From positions 493,126 through 557,125 of the forward strand of contig NZ_LFNF01000005.1 in the NCBI RefSeq assembly GCF_001045445.1: a stretch of DNA of 64,000 bases, written 5' to 3'. Shown here one piece after another: positions 17,810 through 26,703 of this stretch. The DNA comes from Chryseobacterium sp. BLS98 (GTDB lineage: Bacteria > Bacteroidota > Bacteroidia > Flavobacteriales > Weeksellaceae). How positions within the stretch are numbered: position 1 is the first letter of the stretch; each line of letters starts with the position of its first letter. The translations under genes were made by a program, and so were the position numbers. Below the pieces are notes generated by a model. That model did no database searches. It worked only from the letters and a program-made list of their open reading frames with translations, and was not told where the DNA came from.

Positions 17810-18097
17810 TCAATTTACAGAAAGATAAAACCATACAATCACGCGATTCCCTATGAAAATGATTTCAGGATATGTTTTAGCAAGAATGTCAACGATATAA
17901 CAAATACCTTATCGTATTTTTAACGCTAAGCTATTTTGTTTGATTATTATTAACTCTGATTTTGATTTTAACACAATTTTAACATTCAATTCATGTACAA
18001 TTAACCTGATTTCAGTGGTATTTCCCAGTTTCGATGACTACTTCAGCTCCCAAAATATCCTTTAACCATAATTTTAATGAAATAAATGATTCAGATT

Positions 18098-18122
18098 AAA
18101 AAGTGTATGAATCACATTTGTA
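18098..18122 (+). promoter_or_regulatory. Candidate AraR operator at its own promoter (autoregulation)
   Basis: The arms are AAAAAGTGT and ACATTTGTA with a 7-nt spacer. The left arm matches the 9-base consensus AATAAGTGT at 8 positions, the right arm matches ACACTTATT at 6. The site overlaps the -33 TTTG element (18117-18120) of the promoter in front of the NUDIX regulator gene, which is where an autorepressor would bind. Confidence 0.55.
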
Positions 18123-18145
18123 TATCCATAAAAGCTTTACCTTTG
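18117..18145 (+). promoter_or_regulatory. Bacteroidetes-type promoter of the AraR-like gene
   Basis: A -33 TTTG (18117-18120), a 17-nt gap and a -7 TACCTTTG (18138-18145) fit the flavobacterial TTG/TAnnTTTG consensus. The -7 box ends 15 nt before the ATG at 18161. Confidence 0.7.
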
Positions 18146-18160
18146 TATAAAATATAAAAG

Positions 18161-18847
18161 ATGACTGAGGATTACTCTCAATATCCCAAACACCTTGTTG
18201 CCGTTGACTGTATCATTTTCGGTTTTGACGGCGAAAATCTTAAAATCCTTTTGGTAAAAAGAAATTTTGAACCGCAGATGGGCGAATGGTCGCTCATGGG
18301 TGGTTTTATCGGTAGTGACGAGACTTCTGATAAAGCAGCCAACAGGGTTTTGTATACGTTGACCGGTCTTGAGAATATTTATCTTGAGCAGCTGAAATGT
18401 TATACTGAAATCAAACGTGAGCCGACCGCCAGAATCATGTCAATTTCCTATTACGCGCTGATTAATATTGAGAAAGATATTCAGATCAATGAGCAGTACA
18501 GCGCAAAATGGGTTGAACTTCAGAAAGCACCTGAACTTATTTTCGATCATAATGAAATGGTAAAAGATGCTGTGGCCAGGCTGAGAAGAAGAGCTTCAAC
18601 AGGGCCTATAGGGTTTGAGCTTCTTCCAGAAAAATTCACGATGAAAGATCTTCAGAATCTTTATGAAGCTATTTTTGATGAAAAATTCGACAAGCGGAAT
18701 TTCACCAGCAAAATCAACAGCATGGATATCCTTGTCAATACCAATAAAAAGGATATGACCTCATCCAGAAAAGGTTCTTTTCTTTACCGCTTTGACGAAA
18801 AAAAATACAACAAGAAAATCTCACAGGGATTTATGTTTAAAATCTAA
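18161..18847 (+). CDS. araR: NUDIX/winged-helix transcriptional regulator, AraR-like
   Basis: This 228-residue protein joins an N-terminal Nudix fold (about 10-145) to a C-terminal winged helix (about 150-215, FELLPEKFTMKDLQNLYEAIF). The Nudix box (48-70) is degenerate: G48, E54, R62 and G69 remain, but the three catalytic glutamates are V63, T66 and L67, so it should sense a ligand rather than hydrolyse one. The sequence closely resembles Bacteroides AraR (the BT0354 type), an L-arabinose-responsive repressor. An AraR-like palindrome covers its own promoter, and the araB operon and the transaldolase operon carry similar sites. Arabinose as effector is inferred by homology. Confidence 0.88.
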   Translation: MTEDYSQYPKHLVAVDCIIFGFDGENLKILLVKRNFEPQMGEWSLMGGFIGSDETSDKAANRVLYTLTGLENIYLEQLKCYTEIKREPTARIMSISYYALINIEKDIQINEQYSAKWVELQKAPELIFDHNEMVKDAVARLRRRASTGPIGFELLPEKFTMKDLQNLYEAIFDEKFDKRNFTSKINSMDILVNTNKKDMTSSRKGSFLYRFDEKKYNKKISQGFMFKI

Positions 18848-18938
18848 CTGGTATAATCGGTTAAATTTCACAAAAAGTTTCAGAAAATTAGCAATTCAGA
18901 ATTGGAAAAACTTCCGAATACACCCTATTAACACTATT

Positions 18939-18966
18939 AAAAATCTCACTGATCTGAGATTTTTTT
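18939..18966 (+). terminator. Rho-independent terminator after the AraR-like gene
   Basis: The stem AAAAATCTCA (18939-18948) pairs with TGAGATTTTT (18955-18964) across a 6-nt loop and runs into a T-tract to 18966. It lies 91 bp after the stop codon. Confidence 0.7.
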
Positions 18967-19038
18967 GTGTTATTATGGAAAAATTTCACACAGGATTATA
19001 GTCATTCCATCTTTTTTAAAAAAAATCCTAATAAAAAT

Positions 19039-19048
19039 TTATGATAAG
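19039..19048 (+). promoter_or_regulatory. TTATGATAAG element (candidate XylR-type half-site)
   Basis: This is an exact copy of the decamer found at 62251 and 62363 and, on the minus strand, at 17788. It is followed by GG and a T-run. It lies 460 bp upstream of the GH5 ATG, so a role at GH5 is uncertain. Confidence 0.3.
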
Positions 19049-19231
19049 GTTTTTTCTTTTCTCCTACCACAAAAAGCATTATAATTATATGGTTTATAAC
19101 CCTATTTATGATATGTAATATTTTGTTAATTTTTAATAAAATATTGATTTATATTTAATAAATTATTTATTTTTATATAAAACTAATAACCATATTTAAT
19201 AGTAATTCAATTTTAACAATCCCATATTTTT

Positions 19232-19453
19232 ATGTATGGAAAAACCAAAAAGAGAAAAAGGTTCAAATTCGAAACTGAATAGAAAGAGTTCTATTCTTCT
19301 ACCGAAACCAGTGATGAAGAATTAGGTAAAGAAATTTGGGAAACAAGAAGTTTAGCCAGTTTAATAGAAAAATATAACATCAATCCTTTTTTCAAATCCA
19401 GCGTCAATAAAATTAAAAATTTTCTTATCTGTTCAATATTTATGCGCAGGTAG
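19232..19453 (+). pseudogene. Small reading frame interrupted by one amber codon, possible decayed gene
   Basis: From the ATG at 19232 a 74-codon frame reads through to a TAG at 19451-19453, with one in-frame TAG at 19280-19282. The peptide begins MYGKTKKRKRFKFETE and after the stop continues with an acidic then amphipathic stretch (SDEELGKEIWETRSLASLIEKY would be helical). Codon content looks more gene-like than the AT-rich DNA before it. I recognise no family. It may equally be chance. Confidence 0.25.
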
Positions 19454-19508
19454 GGAATAAATAAACTAATTACTAAAATATAAAACCTAAACCTTTAAAT
19501 ATATCAAT

Positions 19509-21233
19509 ATGAAAACAAACAAAATGTGGCTACTTCTGGCCTCTCTTCTGTTAATCATCCTTTCAAGCTGCTCCCGGATGGAAGAAAAGTTTTTACAAGA
19601 AGAATCTGAACAAAACCCAAGTGCCAACGCCAGCGCAAGAGCATTGGCAGCAACACCAATGCTGCATGTTGGAGGCAGATACCTTAAAGATCCCTGCGAC
19701 AATAATGTTATCTTACATGGTGTTGCCATAACTCCCAGCCCCTGGTTCAACGGCTGTCAGTATGGTGCTAATTCCGGCTACTGTACCTGGGATAATTACA
19801 ATGTACAGGGTGCTCTGAACTATAATAAGGCTATCATGAACAAGCTCAGCAGCGCTGCCGATGGCTGGTATCTCAATTACATCCGCCTTCATATTGATCC
19901 GTATTGGACCAATGATCCCGGACCGGCTATCCCTGAGAATGATATCTCAAGATTCAATTATAACCGTCTGGTTACTTATACAGATCAGGTGATAATCCCA
20001 CTGATCAACCATGCCCGCAGCCTGGGAATGTATGTCATCCTACGTCCGCCAGGCGTATGCCCAAGTCGTATTGCGGTCAATGATGCGTACCATAGCTATC
20101 TCAAGACCGTATGGACTTTCCTTTCTCAGCATCCCGGATTAAAGAACGCCGACAATGTGATGTTTGAATTAGCTAATGAACCTGTTGAAATCCTGGGAAC
20201 AAATGGTAATTGGGGCAGTACAGGAAATGAACATTTTGCAGCACTCAAAAACTTCTTTCAGCCATTGGTTAATATCATCCGTACCAACGGAGCCAATAAT
20301 GTTTGCTGGATTCCGGGTACAGGCTGGCAATCACATTACCAGGGCTATGTTAATAATCAGATCACGGGTGGTAATATTGGCTATGCTGTTCATATTTATC
20401 CCGGTTACTGGGGTGGTCTCAGCAACTATCAATCCTTTCAAAACGCATGGAATGTCAACGTTAAACCGATTGCAGACATTGCACCGATCGCCATTACCGA
20501 GACCGACTGGGCTCCACAAGGATATGGTACCTTCGGCATTGGTAACACCGGTACAGCAGGCGGAAGCGGATTTGGTGCCAATTTAAAATACATCGTGGAT
20601 CAATCCGGCAATGTAAGCTGGAATGTTCTTGCCCCGGATAATCTCCTCCACAAAGGCGATCCCAATGCAGGAACAGCCTACAACAACGATTGGGAAGCCT
20701 GCGCTGCCCCGGTTAAACAGTGGTTTCAGCAATATGCATCCTCCAACTACCCCGTTGCCAACTGCAACACAAACAATAGCCTGGTTAATAATGGTATTTA
20801 TGAGATCGAATTTCAGACTGATGCCAACAAAGTGGTTGATCTGAAATCAGGAGAAGACGCCAATGGTGCAATATTAAGACCATGGACAAGGAATGGCGCT
20901 GCTGCACAGCGATGGGTTGCCATTGACGCAGGCAATGGATACTGGCGTTTTGTGTCTAAAGCCAGCGCAACAAACCGCTGCATTGACCTGGCCAGCAACA
21001 GCAATACACTGGGGACTTCAATCCGGCTCTGGCAGAACTATGGTAATGATGCACAGAGCTGGCAGGTAGTCGCTGCTTCCAATGGTTATTACAAAATCCT
21101 ATCCAAGGTAGATGCCACGCGTGGCTGGGATATCCCCAACTGTACCATGGACGGTAATTCAAACTTACATCTTTGGGATTATTACGGTACATCCTGTCAG
21201 TTGTTCAAGTTCAAATTTATAGCGATGAACTAA
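19509..21233 (+). CDS. GH5 glycoside hydrolase lipoprotein with C-terminal ricin-type (CBM13-like) lectin domain
   Basis: This 574-residue lipoprotein (lipobox LSSC, Cys21) has a GH5 catalytic domain (about 48-415) with acid/base E224 in ELANEPVE and nucleophile E331 in ITETDW. A C-terminal beta-trefoil (about 430-574) carries QRW and QSW motifs like those of ricin B/CBM13 modules. GH5 covers cellulases, mannanases, xylanases and others; the subfamily cannot be set by eye. It is the only CAZyme on the plus strand, stands alone with its own terminator, and by eye seems somewhat richer in G+C than the neighbouring operons, so separate acquisition is plausible. The lipoprotein anchor suggests a surface or periplasmic location. 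Confidence 0.88.
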   Translation: MKTNKMWLLLASLLLIILSSCSRMEEKFLQEESEQNPSANASARALAATPMLHVGGRYLKDPCDNNVILHGVAITPSPWFNGCQYGANSGYCTWDNYNVQGALNYNKAIMNKLSSAADGWYLNYIRLHIDPYWTNDPGPAIPENDISRFNYNRLVTYTDQVIIPLINHARSLGMYVILRPPGVCPSRIAVNDAYHSYLKTVWTFLSQHPGLKNADNVMFELANEPVEILGTNGNWGSTGNEHFAALKNFFQPLVNIIRTNGANNVCWIPGTGWQSHYQGYVNNQITGGNIGYAVHIYPGYWGGLSNYQSFQNAWNVNVKPIADIAPIAITETDWAPQGYGTFGIGNTGTAGGSGFGANLKYIVDQSGNVSWNVLAPDNLLHKGDPNAGTAYNNDWEACAAPVKQWFQQYASSNYPVANCNTNNSLVNNGIYEIEFQTDANKVVDLKSGEDANGAILRPWTRNGAAAQRWVAIDAGNGYWRFVSKASATNRCIDLASNSNTLGTSIRLWQNYGNDAQSWQVVAASNGYYKILSKVDATRGWDIPNCTMDGNSNLHLWDYYGTSCQLFKFKFIAMN

Positions 21234-21262
21234 GCGTCTTAGAAAGATCTAAGATCAATAAA

Positions 21263-21293
21263 AATAGGATGCCTTTTAGCATCCTATTTTTTA
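21263..21293 (+). terminator. Rho-independent terminator after the GH5 gene
   Basis: AATAGGATGC (21263-21272) pairs with GCATCCTATT (21279-21288), a perfect 10-bp stem with a 6-nt loop running into a T-run. It lies 30 bp after the stop codon. Confidence 0.85.
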
Positions 21294-21305
21294 TTATTTG
21301 TGAAG

Positions 21306-21507
21306 AGTCAATTTTGCTTTGCAAGTCAATAGTGAATTTTTAAAAATTGACAAGTGAAACGGATTCACAATTGACCATTCACTTTTGTCATGTACTAAAT
21401 TATCTTTTACATGGAAAGTCAATTTTGCTTCGCAAACCAATGGTGAATTCTGAAAATTGACAAGTGAAACGGATTCACAATTGACCATTCACTTTTTGTC
21501 ATGTATT
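21306..21507. repeat. Two tandem copies of a hairpin-rich repeat, 111-bp period
   Basis: Copy 1 runs 21306-21396 and copy 2 21417-21507. They are nearly identical over about 90 bp, with a 20-bp unrelated linker. Each copy folds into nested hairpins: an outer AGTGAAT/ATTCACT pair (21331-21337 with 21377-21383 in copy 1) and an inner GTGAA-acgga-TTCAC stem (21354-21368). There is no ORF. It fills the gap between the convergent GH5 and SSS symporter genes and ends about 6 bp before the symporter stop codon, so it may act as a terminator or be a small non-autonomous repeat element. Confidence 0.8.
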
Positions 21508-21512
21508 CAATT

Positions 21513-23240
21513 CTACCAAAACCTCACATACAAGGCAGTCAGTAGAAGCAATGTCATCACAATCAAAACCAAAGTTCTGTTGTCCACTTTAAACATTGTT
21601 GCATCAATGGCAAAGGCTTTAGGGTTAATTTTAGGGCCTGCAAGACTGATCAGTATCATCACGATTATGGTGATAAAGAATGACCATCCCATATTGATCA
21701 GGAAAGGGATCTCGGTAATGGTATGTACTACTCCATTCTCCAGCTTTTCATAAGTGAATGCTGTATACATCCAGGTCTCTTTTCCGAAAATTTCTACGGC
21801 AAAGCTGTTGAAGAAGATCGCAAGGACAAAGCCTAAGATAACCCCTACCAAAGCCGCTGTACCAGTCGTTCTTTTCCAAAACATTCCCAGAAGGAACATG
21901 GCAAAAACTCCCGGGCTGATAAAGCCTGTATACTTCTGAATAAATGTGAATCCGCCTTCTCCTCCAATTCCCAAAACATCAGTCCAAGTGAAGGCCAATG
22001 CTGCCATCATTGCAATAATAATGACCCAGCGGCCTGTTCTCACCATCTGGATTTCGGTAGCATCTGTTTTAAGGTATTTCTTATAGATATCCAGGGTAAA
22101 AATGGTTGAGATACTGTTCACTTTTCCTGCCAGGGAAGCGACGATGGCTGCCGTCAAAGCGGCAATGGCCAATCCTTTCAGGCCTACTGGTAAGAATCCT
22201 AATATCGCAGAGTATGCTCCGTCTTTCACTCCGTTGAATCCCGGAAGATGCCCTTTAGAATATAATACATAAGCAGCGATCCCGGGAAGCATCACAATAA
22301 CAGGCATGAATAATTTCAGGAAACCTGCAAATAAAATCCCTGTTCGTGCCGTTTTCAGATCTGCTCCCAAAGCTCTTTGCGTAATATACTGATTACAACC
22401 CCAATAATTCAGGTTAACAATCCACTGACCGGCAAAATACATGGCCAGACCTGGTAACACCACATATTTTTGTACCTCCAGATTCTGAGGCATTGCCAAA
22501 GTCGTCGTTGTGGTGGTCGGTTTTTCAAGAATCAGCTTAAAATGCTGTGGAGCCTCATTGATCAGGGTATTGAATCCTGCCAAAGCATTCCCGACAGCTG
22601 CTCCGTTAATTCTCTGGTCTACAATCTGCAAAGCCATATAAACCGTTGCAAAACCTCCGATAATAAGCACTGCGACCTGTATAACATCTGTATATCCTAT
22701 CACTTTCATTCCTCCAAGACCGATCAGAAGGGCCATTAGCAAAAGGGCAATCATAATACCGTGAAGATGTTCTCCTCCCAACAAAGTATCAATGGCAAGA
22801 GCGCCAAGATAGAGAATGGAAGTAAGATTCACGATAACATATAGAAACAGCCAGAATACTGCCATGATCAATGAAACAGATTTGTTATACCTTCTCTCCA
22901 GAAACTGGGGCATGGTATAGATTTTATTTTTAAGATAGATCGGTATAAACCATACTGCAATGATGATCAGTGCAACGGCAGCAATCCATTCGTAAGCGGC
23001 AACAGCAATTCCGACAAAGAAACCTTCACCACTCATTCCGATAAACTGTTCAGCAGAAATATTGGAAGCGATTAAGCTGGCTCCGATCGCCCACCAGGTC
23101 AAAGATCCTTCTGCCAGGAAATAGTCCTTACTTCCTGTAGATTCAGATTTTTTCTTTTTATAGATCCATAATCCGTAGGAAGCTACCACTACGAAATAGA
23201 TCAGAAATATGATGATATCAATAGTTGCTAATTTTCCCAT
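21513..23240 (-). CDS. Sodium:solute symporter (SSS/SGLT family), probable arabinose or pentose transporter
   Basis: This 575-residue inner-membrane protein has about 14 hydrophobic segments and the SSS-family layout, including an early ASNISAEQFIGMSG segment and a KVNSISTIFTLDIYKKY loop similar to vSGLT-type sugar transporters. It is the last gene of araB-araD-araA-galM-SSS; only 3 bp separate it from galM. Context points to Na+-driven uptake of L-arabinose, perhaps also galactose or xylose. Unlike the GPH and ACS transporters in this locus, it would carry free monosaccharide. Confidence 0.88.
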   Translation of the reverse strand: MGKLATIDIIIFLIYFVVVASYGLWIYKKKKSESTGSKDYFLAEGSLTWWAIGASLIASNISAEQFIGMSGEGFFVGIAVAAYEWIAAVALIIIAVWFIPIYLKNKIYTMPQFLERRYNKSVSLIMAVFWLFLYVIVNLTSILYLGALAIDTLLGGEHLHGIMIALLLMALLIGLGGMKVIGYTDVIQVAVLIIGGFATVYMALQIVDQRINGAAVGNALAGFNTLINEAPQHFKLILEKPTTTTTTLAMPQNLEVQKYVVLPGLAMYFAGQWIVNLNYWGCNQYITQRALGADLKTARTGILFAGFLKLFMPVIVMLPGIAAYVLYSKGHLPGFNGVKDGAYSAILGFLPVGLKGLAIAALTAAIVASLAGKVNSISTIFTLDIYKKYLKTDATEIQMVRTGRWVIIIAMMAALAFTWTDVLGIGGEGGFTFIQKYTGFISPGVFAMFLLGMFWKRTTGTAALVGVILGFVLAIFFNSFAVEIFGKETWMYTAFTYEKLENGVVHTITEIPFLINMGWSFFITIIVMILISLAGPKINPKAFAIDATMFKVDNRTLVLIVMTLLLLTALYVRFW

Positions 23241-23243
23241 GGT

Positions 23244-24401
23244 TTAGTTTTTAACGGAGAATTTATAGATGGTTTTAGACTGGTATTTCTGTCCGGGCTT
23301 CAGTTCTGTGGAAGGAAAAGAAGGCTGGTTGGGTGAGTCCGGGAAATGTTGTGTTTCCAAGCAGAATCCTGTTCTGAATTCATTTTTACCGCCGGTTTTG
23401 GTATCAAACTTTCCGTCAAGAAAATTTCCGGAATAAAACTGAACACCGGGTTCATCCGTGAAGACTTCCATCAGTCTTCCTGTTCCCTGATGATACACTT
23501 TGGCGATGCTTCTCAGACCTTTTCCGTTCAGTATCCAGTTATGGTCATACCCTTTTCCCTTTTTCAGCTGATCATCTTCTGCACTGATATCTTTTCCGAT
23601 CGGTTTTGAAACCGTGAAATCAAAAGGAGTTCCTTTCACTGCTTTCTGCTCACCGGTAGGAATCAGGGTTTCATTGACCGGAAGGAATTGATCTGCATTG
23701 ATCTGCAGTGCATGGTCAGTAATCGTTTTAGTGAAGTTTCCTGACAGGTTAAAATAAGAATGCTGGGTAAGATTTACCACTGTAGGTTTATCTGTTTCAG
23801 CTTCATATGAAATTTCCAATGCATTGTCGTCTGTAAGCGTGTAAAAAACGGTTGTTGTTAATTTCCCCGGATATCCTTCCTCACCGTCTGCACTGGTATA
23901 AGATAATTTCAATGTCGGAAATTTTGCATCTTTTACTGCTTCAATATTCCAGAATCTGGTATGAAATCCTTCTTTTCCTCCGTGAAGACTGTTAGGGCCA
24001 TCATTTTTATCAATTTCGTATGCTTTATCCTCCAGTGAGAATTTTGCATTGGCAATTCTGTTGCCATATCTTCCGATCAATGCACCGAAATAATATGGAT
24101 TGCCATTGAAATACCCTTCAGGTTTCGTAAAGCCGAGTACTACATCCTCGTATTTCCCGTTTCTGTCCGGAGCTGTTAAAGAAGTGATAATTCCTCCGAA
24201 GTTGATGACCTCAACTTTCATCCCGTTTTTATTGGTCAACGTGTATTTTTTAATAGAATCGCCTTTTGGTGTAACTCCATAATCTGAAGTATGAATCTTC
24301 TCCATTTTTTCTGAAATATCCTGTTTATTATTTTCTTTTTTGCAGCCGAAAATAATTAAAAATAATAAAATAAAAATGCCACTATATATTGTTTTTCTCA
24401 T
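23244..24401 (-). CDS. galM: Aldose 1-epimerase (mutarotase), predicted lipoprotein
   Basis: This 385-residue GalM-family enzyme interconverts alpha and beta anomers of aldoses. Active-site histidines are expected in the RYGNRIANA region and in NLTQHSYFNLSG; the C-terminal catalytic glutamate is in FCLETQHFPDSPN. The N-terminus is a lipoprotein signal (LLFLIIFGC, Cys20), so it should be periplasmic or membrane-anchored and not cytoplasmic. It would equilibrate sugar anomers just before uptake by the symporter encoded 3 bp downstream. It lies 28 bp after araA. Confidence 0.93.
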   Translation of the reverse strand: MRKTIYSGIFILLFLIIFGCKKENNKQDISEKMEKIHTSDYGVTPKGDSIKKYTLTNKNGMKVEVINFGGIITSLTAPDRNGKYEDVVLGFTKPEGYFNGNPYYFGALIGRYGNRIANAKFSLEDKAYEIDKNDGPNSLHGGKEGFHTRFWNIEAVKDAKFPTLKLSYTSADGEEGYPGKLTTTVFYTLTDDNALEISYEAETDKPTVVNLTQHSYFNLSGNFTKTITDHALQINADQFLPVNETLIPTGEQKAVKGTPFDFTVSKPIGKDISAEDDQLKKGKGYDHNWILNGKGLRSIAKVYHQGTGRLMEVFTDEPGVQFYSGNFLDGKFDTKTGGKNEFRTGFCLETQHFPDSPNQPSFPSTELKPGQKYQSKTIYKFSVKN

Positions 24402-24429
24402 AATTATTTACATATTTTTTTAAAATTAA

Positions 24430-25926
24430 TTAACGATAATACATTTCATTCCAACGAAGTGTATTTTTAAAATCACGCATTCTGGTATCTTCATCAATGA
24501 CTAATGATTCAATCCCTGCTATTTCAGCAAAATCTTCCAGCTGCTCTGCTGAAATATTTTCACTGTAACATGTATGGTGTGCCCCACCTGCCAGTATCCA
24601 GGCTTCTGCAGCCGTATATAAATCAGGAAGAGGTTTCCATAAAACTCTTGCTACCGGCAGTTTTGGCAAGTCTTCTGTAATTTCCAATGCTCTGGTTTTG
24701 TTGATCAGCAGTCTGAAATGGTTTCCAAAATCCATCAGGGCAGCATTCAGAGAATCAATATTTCCTCTGGAATTGAATACGAGACGAACCGGATCTCCTT
24801 TTCCACCGATTCCCAGCGGATGGATTTCACATGAAGGCTTTCCGGCTGCCAGAACAGGATCTACTTCCAGCATGTGGGAACCTAAAATGGATGGATTGGA
24901 AGGGTCTAAATGATAGGTGTAATCTTCCATAAAAGCATTTCCTCCTTCAAGACCCTGCCCCATTGTTTTCATGGCACGTACCAATGCTGCGGTTTTCCAG
25001 TCTCCTTCTCCTGCAAATCCGTATCCTTTCTGCATCAGGCGCTGCACCGCAATTCCCGGCAGCTGCTCCAGCCCGTGAAGGTCTTCAAAAGTATCAGAGA
25101 ATCCTTTGAATCCTCCATCCTTTAAAAATTTTTCAAGCCCTAATTCAATTTTTGCAGCGGTGTGTAGTGAATTTCTGTTGGCACCTCCTTCCAAAAGGGA
25201 TGCTGCCATATGGTATGAAGATTCATATTCCTCGATAAGGCTTTTTATTTCTCCTTCACCTATTGAATTAATAACTCCAACAAGATCACCAATTCCCCAA
25301 GTATTAACTGAAAAACCGAATTTTGTCTCCGCTTCCACTTTGTCACCATCTGTAACGGCTACAAATCTCATATTATCCCCGAAACGTACAAATTTAGCAC
25401 CCTGCCAGTCGTCCCAGCCGGCAGCAACACGGCTCCAGTCTCCGATCTGCTTCTGAACTCTTTCTTCTGACCAGTGTCCTACCACTACTTTCCTGCTCTT
25501 TCGGAGCCTGCTTACCATAAAACCAAATTCACGATCTCCATGAGCGGCCTGATTAAGGTTCATAAAGTCCATATCCATGGTAGACCACGGAATATCCCTG
25601 TTGAACTGGGTATGCAGATGCAAAAGAGGTTTCTGTAAAATTTTTAATCCTCTGATCCACATTTTGGCGGGTGAAAAGGTGTGCATCCATGTGATCACAC
25701 CTATGCAGTTTTCTGCATGATTGGCAGCTGCAATGGTTTCAAATATCTCTTCGGTAGTTTTTACCGTTGGCTTTACAATGATTTTTACCGGGATGAAAGA
25801 AGATTTTTCAAGTTCTTCCCCAATTTTTTTTGAGTGGTCCGCTACCTGCGTCAGTGTTTCAGGTCCGTATAAATGCTGACTTCCTGTGATGAACCAGACT
25901 TCTTTGGTATTGAGAGGTGTTAACAT
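24430..25926 (-). CDS. araA: L-arabinose isomerase
   Basis: This 498-residue enzyme is of typical length and converts L-arabinose to L-ribulose in the cytoplasm. The N-terminal EVWFITGSQHLYG and central GVITWMHTFSPAKMW blocks are diagnostic of AraA; the conserved metal-binding region with HPLGIGGKGDPVRL is present. It is third in the araB-araD-araA-galM-SSS operon, with gaps of 39 bp from araD and 28 bp to galM. Regulation is likely through the AraR-like operator upstream of araB. Confidence 0.97.
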   Translation of the reverse strand: MLTPLNTKEVWFITGSQHLYGPETLTQVADHSKKIGEELEKSSFIPVKIIVKPTVKTTEEIFETIAAANHAENCIGVITWMHTFSPAKMWIRGLKILQKPLLHLHTQFNRDIPWSTMDMDFMNLNQAAHGDREFGFMVSRLRKSRKVVVGHWSEERVQKQIGDWSRVAAGWDDWQGAKFVRFGDNMRFVAVTDGDKVEAETKFGFSVNTWGIGDLVGVINSIGEGEIKSLIEEYESSYHMAASLLEGGANRNSLHTAAKIELGLEKFLKDGGFKGFSDTFEDLHGLEQLPGIAVQRLMQKGYGFAGEGDWKTAALVRAMKTMGQGLEGGNAFMEDYTYHLDPSNPSILGSHMLEVDPVLAAGKPSCEIHPLGIGGKGDPVRLVFNSRGNIDSLNAALMDFGNHFRLLINKTRALEITEDLPKLPVARVLWKPLPDLYTAAEAWILAGGAHHTCYSENISAEQLEDFAEIAGIESLVIDEDTRMRDFKNTLRWNEMYYR

Positions 25927-25965
25927 AATTTTGTTGATCGTTAATAGTTGTTTATGTTGAAGTGT

Positions 25966-26688
25966 TTAGTATTTCAACTCCTGTCCGTAGTAGGCATTCT
26001 TGCCGTGTTTACGTTCATAGTGTTTTTTAATGAGTGAGTCTTTCAGACGTTCTGCATCAGGATTTATCTGCCTGGTGAGATAAGCCATTTCGGCAATGGT
26101 TTCCAGCACTTTGCTGTTGTAGACTGCCTTCTCCGCATTTTTGCCCCAGGTGAAAGGGCCATGATTGCCAATCAGGACCATTTCCACTTCTTCAGGAGAA
26201 AGCTGTTTTTCTTTAAAACAATCCAGAATCTGTATTCCTGTATTGTATTCGTAGTTTCCTTCGATCAGATCATCACGCATGGGTGGCGCACAGGGAATAT
26301 CTGTCGTAAGATGGTCTGCATGGGTGGTTCCGAAAACAGGAATATCCATTTGCGCCTGTGCCCACGCCACGGAATAGATCGCATGAGTGTGGGAAATCCC
26401 ACCGATATTTTCCCAGTTTTTGTACAGGTAAGCATGTGTTTTGGTATCGGAAGAGGGTCTGAGGCTGCCTTCAATGACATTGGCATCAAAATCCAGAATC
26501 ACCATATCTTCCGGTTTTAAAATGTCGTAGGGAACACCGCTTGGTTTAATGGCAAAAATGCCTTTATCACGGTCTACAGCACTCACATTACCGAAAGTAT
26601 AGACCACCAGCTTCAGCGCATCCAGTTGCATATTCGCTTCATAACATTCTCTTTGGAGTTCTTTATAGGTATTCATTTTGAGTATCAT
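25966..26688 (-). CDS. araD: L-ribulose-5-phosphate 4-epimerase
   Basis: This class II aldolase-fold zinc enzyme converts L-ribulose-5-phosphate to D-xylulose-5-phosphate in the cytoplasm. HTHAIYSVAWAQ and TTHADH carry zinc-ligand and active-site histidines, and GNVSAVDRD is the usual N-terminal block. The start is either ATG 26688 or ATG 26676 (MNTYKELQREC); the shorter form aligns better with the family start. It sits 15-27 bp after araB and 39 bp before araA. Confidence 0.95.
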   Translation of the reverse strand: MILKMNTYKELQRECYEANMQLDALKLVVYTFGNVSAVDRDKGIFAIKPSGVPYDILKPEDMVILDFDANVIEGSLRPSSDTKTHAYLYKNWENIGGISHTHAIYSVAWAQAQMDIPVFGTTHADHLTTDIPCAPPMRDDLIEGNYEYNTGIQILDCFKEKQLSPEEVEMVLIGNHGPFTWGKNAEKAVYNSKVLETIAEMAYLTRQINPDAERLKDSLIKKHYERKHGKNAYYGQELKY

Positions 26689-26703
26689 TCAAAAGGTTAA
26701 TAT

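Larger units (their letters stand above)
17656..18160. promoter_or_regulatory. Divergent intergenic region between xylan operon 1 and the AraR-like gene
   Basis: This 505-bp AT-rich spacer holds the outward promoters of GH127 (minus) and the NUDIX regulator (plus). Visible signals are a CTTATCATAA/TAAGATAA inverted pair (17788-17809), a related CTTATCGTAT (17908-17917), an AraR-like palindrome (18098-18122) and a TTTG-n17-TACCTTTG promoter (18117-18145). No ORF of note is seen. I could not locate a TAnnTTTG box for the GH127 operon. Confidence 0.6.
18848..19508. other. 661-bp AT-rich spacer between araR and the GH5 gene
   Basis: It contains the araR terminator (18939-18966), a TTATGATAAG element (19039-19048), a very AT-rich stretch (about 19100-19220) and a small interrupted reading frame (19232-19453). 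No clear TAnnTTTG promoter was found for the GH5 gene. Confidence 0.5.

Noticed and set aside
18792..19001. 69-codon frame overlapping the end of the AraR-like gene
   Set aside because: It overlaps the regulator's 3' end and runs through the terminator hairpin; no sign of coding.
21306..21507. Possible CRISPR array
   Set aside because: Only two long near-identical units with a 20-bp linker, no short repeat-spacer pattern and no cas genes.
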